Positions 1 to 8,898 of a stretch of 64,000 nt of DNA are shown piece after piece. Location: positions 744,001 to 808,000 of the forward strand of contig CAVROM010000003.1 in assembly GCA_963722815.1 (NCBI GenBank), read 5' to 3'. The DNA is from DASQFQ01 sp963722815 (GTDB lineage Bacteria; Actinomycetota; Thermoleophilia; Solirubrobacterales; Solirubrobacteraceae). How positions within the stretch are numbered: the stretch's first letter is position 1; every line of letters starts with the position of its first letter. Made by a program: the position numbers and the translations under genes. The notes below the pieces were generated by a model. That model worked only from the letters and a program-made list of their open reading frames with translations. It had not been told where the DNA came from and did not search any database.

Positions 1-118
1 TGCCGTGTGCCGGGGATGGCGTCTATCCGCCGCCGGGCCAGGCGGGGCAGACCTTGGTCGGTGCCGGGATCGACCGAGGTCGCTGGTGGGCCGCCCCGCG
101 CGACCCTACGCTTGACCC

Positions 119-1305
119 ATGCTGCCCGAGGTGCTCGTCCCGGCGGAAGGCTCCCGCCACCGGCGCTCGCGCCGCGACTGGTTCGTCGACGGCGTCTTCT
201 TCCTCCTCGCGCTGCTGAGCGGCGCGCTCGTGTTCGGAAGCGTCGACAAGCAGGAGGACCTCGCCGGAAGCCCTGATCGTCGTCGACATCACGGCCGGGC
301 TGATCGGCTGCGGCCTGCTGTGGGTGCGCCGCCGCTGGCCCGTGCACGTCGCGGTCGTGCTCGCGCTGATGGGGGCGTTCTCGGCGTTCTCGGCGGGCGC
401 CGGAGCGGTCGCGCTGTTCACCGTCGCCGTGCACCGGCGCTTCTCGATCGTCGCGGCGGTGACGGCCCTCGGCTTCGCGGTGTTGCCGATCTACATCTTC
501 ATCCACCCGAAGGACGCCGATCCGCTGTGGATCTCGCTGGTGTTCATCGTGATCATCACCGGCGCGATCGTCGCGTGGGGCATGTACGTACGCGCGCGTC
601 GCCAGCTCGTGCTCTCGCTGCGCGAGCGCGCCGAGCGCGCGGAGGCCGAGCAGCAGCTGCGCGTCGAGCAGGCGCAGGCTCACGAACGCGCGCGCATCGC
701 GCGCGAGATGCACGACGTGCTGGCCCACCGCATCTCGCTGCTGAGCATGCACGCGGGCGCCCTCGAGTTCCGCCCCGACGCGCCCCCGGAGGAGATCGCG
801 CGCGCGGCCGGCGTGGTGCGCGCGAGCGCCCACCAGGCGCTCGAGGACCTGCGCGAGGTGATCGGCGTGCTGCGCGAGGAGTCGCTGAACGGCGCCCCCG
901 AGCGCCCGCAGCCGACGCTCGCCAACCTTCCTGCCCTGCTCGGCGAGTCGCGCGACGCCGGCATGCGCGTGAGCTTCGGACTGCCTGGTCGAGGACCTCG
1001 CCGCGGTCCCCGACGGCGTCGGGCGCAACGCCTACCGGATCGTGCAGGAGGGGCTCACGAACGCGCGCAAGCACGCGCACGGCGCGAGCGTCGAGATCAC
1101 GCTCGACGGCGCGGCCGGCTCCGGGCTGAGCGTCGAGGTCCGCAACCGGCTGCCGGTCGGCGTCGCCGCAGCGCCGATCCCCGGCGCCGGCACCGGCTTG
1201 ATCGGGCTGTCCGAGCGCACGTCGCTGGCGGGCGGCCGGCTCGAGCACGGCCGCACGCCGGACGGCGACTTCGAGCTGCGGGCGTGGCTGCCGTGGCCGG
1301 CATGA
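119..1305 (+). CDS. Sensor histidine kinase, HisKA_3 type (two frameshifts)
   Basis: Membrane sensor kinase of the NarL/DesK-like class, expected to autophosphorylate and pass the phosphate to the response regulator that follows. Several hydrophobic segments cover the first 150 residues. A dimerisation/H-box (AREMHDVLAHRISLL) has its phosphorylatable His near position 715, an N-box-like QEGLTNARKHAHG lies at 1042-1080, and a G-box-like GAGTGLIGLSERT near 1190. The coding frame changes near 270 and again near 983, each by one base, while the protein stays well conserved on both sides. The stop overlaps the next ATG (ATGA), so the pair is translationally coupled. Family call is firm; whether the gene is intact in the cell is open. 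Confidence 0.8.
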
Positions 1306-1964
1306 GCAGCTCGCCGATCCGCGTCATGCTCGCCGACGACGACGCGCTCGTCCGCTCGGCGCTGTCGATGATGCTGGCCGGGACCGAGGACATCCGCGTG
1401 GTGGCCGAGGTCGCCGACGGCGCGGAGGTGGCGGCGGCGGTCGACGCCTACAAGCCCGACCTCGTGCTGATGGACATCCGGATGCCGCGCATGGACGGCC
1501 TGGTGGCCACCGAGCAGCTGCGCGCCCGCGAGGACGCGCCCGCGGTGATCGTGCTCACCACGTTCGACGCCGACGACATGGTGCTGCGCGCGCTGCGCGC
1601 CGGCGCCGGCGGCTTCCTGCTCAAGGACACGCCGCCGCCGGAGATCCTCAAGGCGGTGCGGCTCGTCGCCGCGGGCGAGGCGATGCTCTCCCCGACCGTC
1701 ACGCGGCAGCTGCTCACCCACTTCGCCGGCGGTGGCGCCGACGCGCGCCGCGCCGACGCCGCCGCGCTGCTCGAGCGCCTCACCGACCGCGAGCGCGAGG
1801 TGGCGCTGGCCGTGGCCGAGGGCATGTCGAACGCCGAGATCGCCGCGACGCTCTATATGAGCGTCGCGACGGTCAAGGCCCACGTCTCACGACTGCTGAC
1901 GAAGCTCGAGCTCAACAACCGCGTCCAGATCGCGCTGCTGGCGCACGACGCGGGTCTGGCCTGA
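1302..1964 (+). CDS. NarL/LuxR-family DNA-binding response regulator
   Basis: Response regulator of about 220 residues. The receiver domain has the acidic pair (ADDDALVR), the phosphoacceptor Asp in LVLMDIRMPRMDG, the Thr of VLTTF and the conserved Lys in GGFLLKD. The C-terminal LuxR-type helix-turn-helix reads LTDREREVALAVAEG then MSVATVKAHVSRLL. The start ATG overlaps the stop of the histidine kinase by four bases, so the two form a two-component operon. Target genes cannot be read from the sequence. No frameshift is visible. Confidence 0.93.
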   Translation: MSSSPIRVMLADDDALVRSALSMMLAGTEDIRVVAEVADGAEVAAAVDAYKPDLVLMDIRMPRMDGLVATEQLRAREDAPAVIVLTTFDADDMVLRALRAGAGGFLLKDTPPPEILKAVRLVAAGEAMLSPTVTRQLLTHFAGGGADARRADAAALLERLTDREREVALAVAEGMSNAEIAATLYMSVATVKAHVSRLLTKLELNNRVQIALLAHDAGLA

Positions 1965-1967
1965 GCG

Positions 1968-2630
1968 CTAGCTCGGCTGCGGGACGATCCGGATGTACGG
2001 CTTGGGCGACTCCCAGCCGTCCGGGTATTGCTCCTTTGCCGCGTCGTCGCTGACCGACCCGGCGATGATCACGTCGTCGCCGTCCTTCCACTGGGCCGGG
2101 GTGGCGACCTTGTGCTGCGCGGTCAGGCGCAGCGAGTCGACGACCCGCAGGACCTCGTCGAAGTTGCGGCCGGTCGTCATCGGATAGATGAGGATCAGCT
2201 TGACCTTCTTGTCCGGCCCGATCACGAAGACGTTGCGGACGGTCTGGTTGTCGGCCGGCGTGCGCGAGCCCGGGTCGCCCTCGACGTCGTCGGGGAGCAT
2301 CCCGTAGAGCTTCGAGACCTTGAAGTCAGCGTCGCTGATGATCGGGTAGTTGGGCGCGGTGCCCTGGGTCTCCTCGATGTCCTTCGCCCAGTCCTCGTGC
2401 TTGCCGAGCGGATCGACGGACAGCCCGATGATCTTCGTGTCGCGCTTGTCGAACTCCGGCTTGATGCTCGCCATGTAGCCGAGCTCCGTGGTGCAGACCG
2501 GCGTGAAGTCCTTGGGGTGCGAGAAGAGCACCGCCCAGCTGTCGCCGATCCAGTCATGGAAGTTGATCGTGCCCTCGGTCGTCTCGGCCTCGAAATCCGG
2601 GGCCGTGTCGCCGAGCTTGAGGGTAGGCAT
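1968..2630 (-). CDS. 1-Cys peroxiredoxin (Prx6 family)
   Basis: Thiol peroxidase that reduces hydrogen peroxide and organic hydroperoxides in the cytoplasm. The 220-residue length and the long C-terminal domain fit the Prx6/1-Cys class. The peroxidatic Cys46 sits in the PVCTTE motif and is the only cysteine in the protein, so there is no resolving cysteine. The ATG is preceded by AAGGAG at about 10 bases. The gene stands alone and converges on the two-component pair, with only three bases between the stops. A palindrome lies in its promoter region. Confidence 0.93.
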   Translation of the reverse strand: MPTLKLGDTAPDFEAETTEGTINFHDWIGDSWAVLFSHPKDFTPVCTTELGYMASIKPEFDKRDTKIIGLSVDPLGKHEDWAKDIEETQGTAPNYPIISDADFKVSKLYGMLPDDVEGDPGSRTPADNQTVRNVFVIGPDKKVKLILIYPMTTGRNFDEVLRVVDSLRLTAQHKVATPAQWKDGDDVIIAGSVSDDAAKEQYPDGWESPKPYIRIVPQPS

Positions 2631-2667
2631 CTGTGGCTCACTCCTTGCTCGTGGTCGGCAAATACTC

Positions 2668-2694
2668 TATTCACCCCGAGGTTTCCGGGGAATA
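2668..2694. promoter_or_regulatory. Imperfect palindrome upstream of the peroxiredoxin gene
   Basis: The core CCCCG-N7-CGGGG is flanked by TATTC on one side and AATA on the other, about 40 bp upstream of the peroxiredoxin start. Position and symmetry fit an operator. I cannot assign a regulator, and a simple hairpin is the alternative. Confidence 0.35.
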
Positions 2695-2893
2695 AGCCGC
2701 GCTAGGTGGCGGACGGCACCACGCAGGTGGAGTCCGCCGCCTCGCTGCTGTATGTCTTCAGGTCGCCCTGCCGCAGCCAGATCTCCGGGTGGACAGTGGG
2801 ATGAAGAAGCGGTCGGGGCCCCGCGCGCACGCGGCGGGAAGCGCTTCCAGCAGGCTCGCCGCACGGCCTCCGCCGAAGTGCTGTCATGCGTTC

Positions 2894-4993
2894 ATGAGCA
2901 CCGACACCGTGCCCGGCACCGGGCGCCCCGCGGGCGAGCTGGACGCGTCGATCGACGAGCTCGCGGTCACCACCATCCGCACGCTGGCCATGGACGCCGT
3001 CCAGGCGGCCAACTCCGGCCATCCCGGCACGCCGATGGCGATGGCGCCGGTCGCCTACACGCTGTGGCAGGAGTTCCTGCGCTTCGATCCGGACGACCCG
3101 ATCTGGCCCGGCCGCGATCGCTTCGTGCTCTCGATCGGGCACGCCTCGACGCTGCTCTACGCGCTTCTCCACCTCGCGGGCGTGAAGGCCGTCAACCCTG
3201 CCTACGAGCGGCTCGGCGAGCTGGCCGTCCCGCTCGAGGACATCAAGCGCTTCCGCCAGATCGACTCGCGCTGCCCGGGTCACCCGGAGTACCGCTGGAC
3301 GTCGGGCGTCGAGACCACGACCGGCCCGCTCGGCCAGGGCGTGGCGACCTCGGTCGGCATGGCGATCGCCGGCTACTGGCAGGCCGCGCACTTCAACCGC
3401 CCCGGCTACGAGCTGTTCGATTACGACGTCTACGCGATGTGCGGCGACGGCGACCTGATGGAGGGCATCACGTCGGAGGCCGCCTCGCTGGCCGGGCACC
3501 TCGGGCTCGCGAACCTCTGCTGGATCTACGACAACAACCACATCTCGATCGAGGGCAGCACGAGCCTTGCGTTCTCCGACGACGTCGCCACGCGCTTCAT
3601 CGGCAACGGCTGGAACGTCACGCGCGTCGGCGACGCCAACGATCGCGACATGCTCGGCCGCGCGTTCCATACGTTCAAGAGCGAGTCCGAGCGGCCGACG
3701 CTGATCATCGTTGACAGCCACATCGCCTACGGCGCCCCGACCAAGCAGGGCACCGCGGCGGCGCACGGCGAGCCGCTCGGCGTCGAGGAGGTCCGCCTCA
3801 CGAAGAAGGCCTACGGCTGGCCGGAAGACGCGCAGTTCCTCGTCCCCGACGGCGTGCGCGAGCACTTCGCGGCCAACCTCGGCGAGCGCGGCCGGACGCT
3901 GCGCGAGGCGTGGATGGAGCACTTCGGGCGCTACCAGGAGGAGCACCCCGACCTCGCCGACCAGCTCCTGCGCATGCAGCGCCGCGAGCTGCCCGACGGC
4001 TGGGACTCCGAGATCCCCGAGTTCCCGCCCGACGAGAAGGGGCTGGCCTCGCGCGAGTCCTCGGGCCAGGTCCTGAACGCGATCGCCAAGCACCACCCGT
4101 GGCTGCTGGGCGGCGCGGCCGACCTCGCGCCTTCGACCAAGTCCAACCTGAAGTTCGACGGTGCCGGCTCGTTCGAGCGCGACAACCGCCACGGCCGCAA
4201 CTTCCACTTCGGCGTGCGCGAGCACGCGATGAGCGCGGCGGTCAACGGGCTCGCGCTGTCGAAGCTGCGCGCGTACGGCTCGGGCTTCCTGATCTTCTCC
4301 GACTACGGCCGCGCGCCGATCCGCCTGAGCGCGCTGATGGAGATCCCGACGATCCACATCTTCACCCACGACTCGATCGGGGTGGGGGAGGACGGCCCGA
4401 CCCACCAGCCGATCGAGCACATCGCGTCGCTGCGAGCGATGCCCGCGCTGATCACGATCCGGCCGGGCGACGCCAACGAGGTCGCCGAAGCGTGGCGCCT
4501 GACCATGGAGCTCAAGCACGACCCCGTGGTGTTCGTGCTCTCGCGGCAGGCGATGCGGACGCTTGACCGCTCGGTGTACGCGCCGGCTGCGGGGGTGCGG
4601 CGGGGCGCCTACGTGCTCGCCGACCCGCCGGACGGCGACCCCGAGGTGATCATCATGGCCACCGGCACCGAGGTGCAGCTGGCGGTCGCCGCTTTCGAGC
4701 AGCTGAGCGAGGAGGGCGTGCGCGCACGGGTGGTCTCGATGCCCTCGTGGAACCTGTTCGAGCGCCAGGACGAGGACTACCGGGCGTCGGTGCTGCCGCC
4801 CGGGATCACTGCGCGGGTCGGCGTCGAGCAGGCGTCGGACTTCGGCTGGGACCGCTACGTCGGCCCGACCGGCACGACGATCGCGATGCGGTCGTTCGGC
4901 ATGTCGGCGCCGTTGAAGGACCTCCAGCAGCGCTTCGGGTTCACGCCCGAGGCGGTGGCGGACGCCGCGCGTGCCCAGCTGAACGACGGGTAG
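2894..4993 (+). CDS. tkt: Transketolase
   Basis: Thiamine-diphosphate enzyme of the non-oxidative pentose phosphate pathway, moving two-carbon ketol units between sugar phosphates. The 699-residue length is normal. The N-terminal cofactor domain has the GHPGTPM region and the metal-binding GDGDLMEGI...NN motif. The central pyrimidine domain has EHAMSAAVNGLAL, and GEDGPTHQPIEH is diagnostic of transketolase. An in-frame extension begins at 2789 but is low-complexity and unlike the family, so I place the start at the ATG at 2894 (MSTDTVPGTG). The aldo/keto reductase gene follows after 9 bp and is probably cotranscribed. Confidence 0.95.
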   Translation: MSTDTVPGTGRPAGELDASIDELAVTTIRTLAMDAVQAANSGHPGTPMAMAPVAYTLWQEFLRFDPDDPIWPGRDRFVLSIGHASTLLYALLHLAGVKAVNPAYERLGELAVPLEDIKRFRQIDSRCPGHPEYRWTSGVETTTGPLGQGVATSVGMAIAGYWQAAHFNRPGYELFDYDVYAMCGDGDLMEGITSEAASLAGHLGLANLCWIYDNNHISIEGSTSLAFSDDVATRFIGNGWNVTRVGDANDRDMLGRAFHTFKSESERPTLIIVDSHIAYGAPTKQGTAAAHGEPLGVEEVRLTKKAYGWPEDAQFLVPDGVREHFAANLGERGRTLREAWMEHFGRYQEEHPDLADQLLRMQRRELPDGWDSEIPEFPPDEKGLASRESSGQVLNAIAKHHPWLLGGAADLAPSTKSNLKFDGAGSFERDNRHGRNFHFGVREHAMSAAVNGLALSKLRAYGSGFLIFSDYGRAPIRLSALMEIPTIHIFTHDSIGVGEDGPTHQPIEHIASLRAMPALITIRPGDANEVAEAWRLTMELKHDPVVFVLSRQAMRTLDRSVYAPAAGVRRGAYVLADPPDGDPEVIIMATGTEVQLAVAAFEQLSEEGVRARVVSMPSWNLFERQDEDYRASVLPPGITARVGVEQASDFGWDRYVGPTGTTIAMRSFGMSAPLKDLQQRFGFTPEAVADAARAQLNDG

Positions 4994-5002
4994 GCCTGGG
5001 GG

Positions 5003-5845
5003 ATGACCCAAGTCCCAGACATCAAGCTCAACGACGGCAATACGATCCCGCAGCTCGGCTTCGGGGTCTTCCAGATCGACCCTTCCGAGACTGCCTCGGC
5101 GGTCGAACGTGCTCTGGCGGTCGGCTACCGCCACATCGACACCGCCGAGGGGTACCAGAACGAGGCCGGCGTCGGCGAGGGCTTCCGCGCCTCCGGGTTG
5201 TCGCGCGACGAGGTGTTCATCACCTCCAAGCTCGACAACTCGAAGCACGAGCCCGACGACGCTCGCGCGGCGATGGACGAGACGTTGTCCCAGCTCGGCC
5301 TCGACCACGTCGACCTGTTCCTCATCCACTGGCCGCTGCCGACTCTGTACGACGGCGACTACGTCTCGACGTGGAAGGTGATGGAGGAGTTCAAGGCCGA
5401 CGGCCGCGCGCGCTCGATCGGCGTGTCGAACTTCCAGGTCGACCACCTCAAGAAGCTCGCCGCTGAGACCGACACGGTCCCGGCCGTCAACCAGATCGAG
5501 CTGCACCCGTACCTGCTGAACGACGAGGTCCGTTCGTACGGCGAGTCGCAGGGCATCGCGACCGAGGCGTGGTCGCCGATCGCCCAGGGCGGCGTGCTCG
5601 ACGATGAGGTGATCACTTCGATTGCTTCCGCTGTCGGCCGCACACCCGCGCAGGTCGTGCTGCGCTGGCACATCCAGCGCGACTCGATCGTGTTCCCGAA
5701 GTCCAACACGCCGGAGCGGATCGAGGAGAACTTCGCGCTGTTCGACTTCGAGCTCGACGACGATGCGATGTCGCAGATCTCGGGCCTCGACCGGGACGAG
5801 GACGGCCGCACCGGGCCGCACCCGGACACGTTCGACCGGGCGTAG
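5003..5845 (+). CDS. Aldo/keto reductase (2,5-diketogluconate reductase-like)
   Basis: NADPH-dependent carbonyl reductase with a TIM-barrel fold, 280 residues. The catalytic tetrad is visible as Asp46 and Tyr51 (HIDTAEGYQNE), Lys76 (ITSKLDN) and His109 (LIHWP). The family signatures GVSNF and the C-terminal VFPKSNTPERI cofactor segment are present. It sits 9 bp after transketolase with a G-rich stretch before the ATG and is followed by a double hairpin, so the two genes look like one transcript. Substrate cannot be told from sequence. Confidence 0.92.
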   Translation: MTQVPDIKLNDGNTIPQLGFGVFQIDPSETASAVERALAVGYRHIDTAEGYQNEAGVGEGFRASGLSRDEVFITSKLDNSKHEPDDARAAMDETLSQLGLDHVDLFLIHWPLPTLYDGDYVSTWKVMEEFKADGRARSIGVSNFQVDHLKKLAAETDTVPAVNQIELHPYLLNDEVRSYGESQGIATEAWSPIAQGGVLDDEVITSIASAVGRTPAQVVLRWHIQRDSIVFPKSNTPERIEENFALFDFELDDDAMSQISGLDRDEDGRTGPHPDTFDRA

Positions 5846-5851
5846 GCGCTT

Positions 5852-5906
5852 CACGGCCGAGGGATCGGCCGTGCCGGCGGGTCCTGTCAGGAAATGGGAC
5901 CCGCCG
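5852..5906 (+). terminator. Tandem hairpins ending the tkt-AKR transcript
   Basis: Two perfect stem-loops lie directly after the reductase stop. The first is CACGGCCG-N6-CGGCCGTG (5852-5873). The second has a 10-bp stem (5875-5884 with 5897-5906) and a 12-base loop, followed by a T-rich stretch (ACTTTGTTCT). Position and structure fit an intrinsic terminator. Confidence 0.75.
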
Positions 5907-5922
5907 TCGACTTTGTTCTCCT

Positions 5923-6017
5923 CGGTGCGGCGGTGCGGCGGTGCGGCGGTGCGGCGGTGCGGCGGTGCGGCGGTGCGGCGGTGCGGCGGTGCGGCGGTGC
6001 GGCGGTGCGGCGGTGCG
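5923..6017. repeat. Octanucleotide tandem repeat (CGGTGCGG)n, about 12 copies
   Basis: A perfect 8-bp unit, CGGTGCGG, repeats for 95 bp (11.9 copies) with no interruptions. It lies between the terminator of the reductase gene and the flippase gene 350 bp downstream. Because 8 is not a multiple of 3 and the unit holds no stop, it is open in all six frames, which creates long spurious reading frames. Nothing indicates that it is translated. Confidence 0.97.
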
Positions 6018-6365
6018 TGCCGCCGTGCCGGGGCCGAACAAAGCTCGCCGGTCCGAAGCGCCCTTTCCTGCCACCCACCGGAGGATCGTTTACGGCCGAG
6101 CGCCGCGGAGGACTTCGGTGCTCCGTCACGCGGAAGGGGGCACTCCGCGCGCGCACGAACAGGCGCACCGGGTCGTGCCACCGCGCGGAGTCTGGTCGCG
6201 GACGCGCGCGATTCGCGGACGATAATGCGTGTCGATGCCCGCCCTCCAGCACGAGGCACGGTACGCCCGCGGGCGGATCGAGCGCGCCGAGCCGACTGAC
6301 CTCCGTCACGCTCGCTCGGACGCCGATCCGCTCCGCATCCTTGGCGGCGGGCAGCGGGGCGGGAC
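6018..6365. other. Intergenic region before the flippase gene
   Basis: 348 bp with no coding sequence I can support on either strand. It should hold the flippase promoter, but I see no convincing -35/-10 pair. A GC-rich stretch (GGCGGGCAGCGGGGCGGG) lies just before the flippase ATG. Confidence 0.5.
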
Positions 6366-7655
6366 ATGACGGTCGGGCGGAGGCAGCTGCAGCCGCTGAG
6401 GGGCTTCGCCGGCCAGGTGTCGTGGTCGCTGGCCGCGCGGATCCTCGCCGCCGGCCTCCAGCTCGCCGTCATCATTCTGCTCGCACGTGGGCTGCCGCCG
6501 GGCCGCTTCGCGGGCGTCTCGACGGTGAACGTGATCCTGCTGATGATCACGGCGATCAACGGTTTCGGGCTGATCCGGCAGATCGAGTACCGCCGCAGCG
6601 TCGACCGCGACGACCCGACCCTCCCGGCGCTCTACGCCACGCGCTTGCGCTACGCGTACGCGAGCGCCCTCGGCTGGGTGGCGGCGATGCTCGCAATGTG
6701 GGCGATCACCGGGCACGGCATCTACGCGGCGCTGCTGCCGGCGGCGATCTGGCTGCTGGCCGAGCAGATCACGCAGACGTGGAACGGCATCTCGATCGTC
6801 GACGGCCGCGCACACGAGCTCGTGTGGTCGTACCTGTCCCGGCGCGCGCCGGTGGTCGGAGTGCTCGGGATCGCGCTGGTCGCGGGCCTTGACGTCGTCT
6901 GGGCATGGACGGTCGGCCTTGCGCTCGGCGGCATGCTGGCATTCGTCCAGGCCGTGCGCCGGCAGGAGCCATGGGCGCGTCGCCTGGTTCCGCCCCGCCG
7001 GCGGCCCGGGCGGCATGTGGCGCATGACTTCGGCTACTGGCTGAGCCAGGTCGGTGACCAGCTGCGCGACTTCGACGTGCCCGCGCTGTCGGTCATCCAG
7101 ACCCACGCGGCGGGGATCTACGCGCTCCCGGCACGCCTCCTACGGCCGATGAACATGATCGCGGCGGCCACAGCGCAGATCGCGTTTCCCACGCTGAGCC
7201 GGCGGCGGCAGGTGACGCGGCGCGAGTTGATGCTCGGTGTGCTCGCGGGCTCGCTTCCGTCGGTCGTCGTCGCGCTCGTCCTCCTCGCGCTCGCAGGGTT
7301 CCTGCCGGCACTCGTCGGCGACGAGTACGAGGCGAGCGTCCCGATCATGCGCATCGTGTGCGTCGGCGCGGCGCTGTGGGCGCCGTGCCCGCTGCTGGTG
7401 ACCTACCTCCAGTCGCGCTCGGACGACGCGACAAACGTGCTCGGCGTGGTCGTCGTGGCGCTGAGCGGCCTCCAGCTCCTCGCGGTCTGCATCGGCGGCA
7501 TTGTCGACGGCGCCACCGGCGCGGCGATCGGGTCCACGCTCATCCAGGCGGTGATCTTGGTGACCCTGTCGATCATGGCGCTCGCCGGTACGACCGGCGG
7601 CAGGCTCAGACGATCCCGTGCGATCGCAGCGGGCCGAGGAGGTGATCTTCGATGA
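6366..7655 (+). CDS. Polysaccharide/oligosaccharide flippase (Wzx-like, MOP superfamily)
   Basis: Integral membrane protein of 429 residues with 10-12 hydrophobic segments and the Arg-rich cytoplasmic loops typical of lipid-linked oligosaccharide flippases. The N-terminal pattern (GQVSWSLAARILAAG...ARGLPPGRFAG) matches the start of Wzx/RfbX-type proteins. It probably moves a lipid-linked glycan across the membrane. Its 3' end overlaps the convergent LicD-type gene by 50 bp; that neighbour may decorate the same glycan. There are no glycosyltransferases or polymerase nearby, so the pathway is not defined. Confidence 0.82.
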   Translation: MTVGRRQLQPLRGFAGQVSWSLAARILAAGLQLAVIILLARGLPPGRFAGVSTVNVILLMITAINGFGLIRQIEYRRSVDRDDPTLPALYATRLRYAYASALGWVAAMLAMWAITGHGIYAALLPAAIWLLAEQITQTWNGISIVDGRAHELVWSYLSRRAPVVGVLGIALVAGLDVVWAWTVGLALGGMLAFVQAVRRQEPWARRLVPPRRRPGRHVAHDFGYWLSQVGDQLRDFDVPALSVIQTHAAGIYALPARLLRPMNMIAAATAQIAFPTLSRRRQVTRRELMLGVLAGSLPSVVVALVLLALAGFLPALVGDEYEASVPIMRIVCVGAALWAPCPLLVTYLQSRSDDATNVLGVVVVALSGLQLLAVCIGGIVDGATGAAIGSTLIQAVILVTLSIMALAGTTGGRLRRSRAIAAGRGGDLR

Positions 7656-8432
7656 ACTCCAACTCCTCGTCCTGCACCGGGGTCATGAAGTCGCCGTAGA
7701 TCCACTCGAGCATCTCTCTGGTGCCCGACGGGATCTGCAGCTCGCTGCCCCGGAAGCGGGTAGGCACGGCGGCGTCGAACCACGAGCTGGGGAAGAACTC
7801 GCGCAGTCCGTAGGAGCCGCAGCTGCTCGCGACGACCTCGCCGGTCGAGCGTGCGGCGAACCAGCGCGTGAACGCGGCGAACCAGCGGTGCAGGACCCAC
7901 GCCGGACAGGGGTCAGCACCATCTTCCCCACGCGCGCGACGAGGCGCTTCTCCCGCGTGTAGTGCGTGCGCGAGGCGGACGACATCTGCTTGACGAGGTA
8001 CATCTGGCAGCAGAGCCGCGTGCCGACCGCGTACACGCGCTGCTTCCAGCGCGACGCCGGCGCGGGCTCGAGCGGGAAGAGGTCCACGTGTACGCGGGTG
8101 TGGTCGACGCCGCGCACGCCGAGGCGGGCGAACAGGTACTCATACCCGCGGTCCTCTTCGGGCGTGTAGAGGGTCACGTCCTGCGGGAGCCGCGTGCGCA
8201 GCGCCTCGATGAGCTGCTCATACTCGTGGCTCCAGATGAAGACGTCGGCGTCGATGTCCCACGGGATGAAGTCGCGGTGGCGAAACGCGCCGAGCGCGGT
8301 GCCGTAGGCCAGGTAGTAGGACACACCTGCCGCCTTGGTGGTCGCGTCCAGCTCCAGCAGGATCCTCATCAGGAGGTCGTGGACGTGGCCGATGCCCGCC
8401 TCGGTGAGCCGCCTCGCGCTCTGTTCCACCAC
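7606..8432 (-). CDS. LicD-family phosphotransferase (one frameshift)
   Basis: LicD/FKTN-type nucleotidyltransferase-fold protein that would transfer a phospho-substituent such as phosphocholine onto a cell-surface glycan. Diagnostic features are YYLAYGTALGAFRH followed by the metal-binding FIPWDIDADVF. The upstream frame is lost near 7905. Beyond one base the conserved C-terminus resumes (LHRWFAAFTRWFA, then SCGSYGLREFFPSSWFD, then EMLEWIYGDFMTPVQDEELEF) and ends at a TGA at 7606-7608. The last 50 bp lie inside the end of the convergent flippase gene. Confidence 0.8.
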
Positions 8433-8889
8433 GTCAGACTAGCCTTCACCGCGCGGTTTCATCCCTCGCTTGGCATGAGCATGACGGCGCGTGCTCGCGC
8501 TCGAACAGGAACCCTGTGTGTCCGCGCCGTTGCACCGAAATTCCCTCACGCGACGGTGGCGCCGGCCATGTCCTCCCTGCGTCCACCCTCGGCGCAGTGA
8601 GCGCTCAAGCAGCGGATGCCCTCGGCATGTCGAAGCTCACCAAAGCGTCAGACATCACGCGTCGAGACCGTGACGAGATGCCACTGTCAGCGATTCGACG
8701 CACCCATGCGAACGCATAGCCGAGCCGGTCGGAGCGCGCGCTCAACGTGACGCGGTCCTGGAGACGAGCAGGTCACCTGAGGGGCCCTCCGGAGTCCAGC
8801 GTCTGCGAGTGCTGCTTATCTGAACTGGGGCCCGCGTCAAGGGTGGCGGCGAGTGGTTGTGGTGGGTGGTCTGGTGCTCGCTCCGTGGA
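8433..8889. other. Non-coding stretch flanking the insertion-sequence scar
   Basis: About 450 bp with no protein I recognise on either strand. The frames that exist are short and of low-complexity composition. It borders the truncated end of the IS110 transposase and may be old element debris. Confidence 0.45.
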
Positions 8890-8898
8890 TGCCCGGCC

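Noticed and set aside
5923..6017. The octamer array as a translated 8-residue repeat (VRRCGGAA-like).
   Set aside because: The unit is open in all frames, no gene frame with a proper start enters it, and a terminator precedes it.
5923..6017. The array as a CRISPR.
   Set aside because: The unit is 8 bp and contiguous, without spacers, and there are no cas genes in the window.
2702..6559. A 3.9-kb open frame on the minus strand across the transketolase, aldo/keto reductase and octamer repeat.
   Set aside because: It is antisense to two clearly real genes, its protein is Arg/Asp/His-rich low complexity, and it is open only because high GC removes stops. Its last 30 residues look less random, but I cannot match them to anything.
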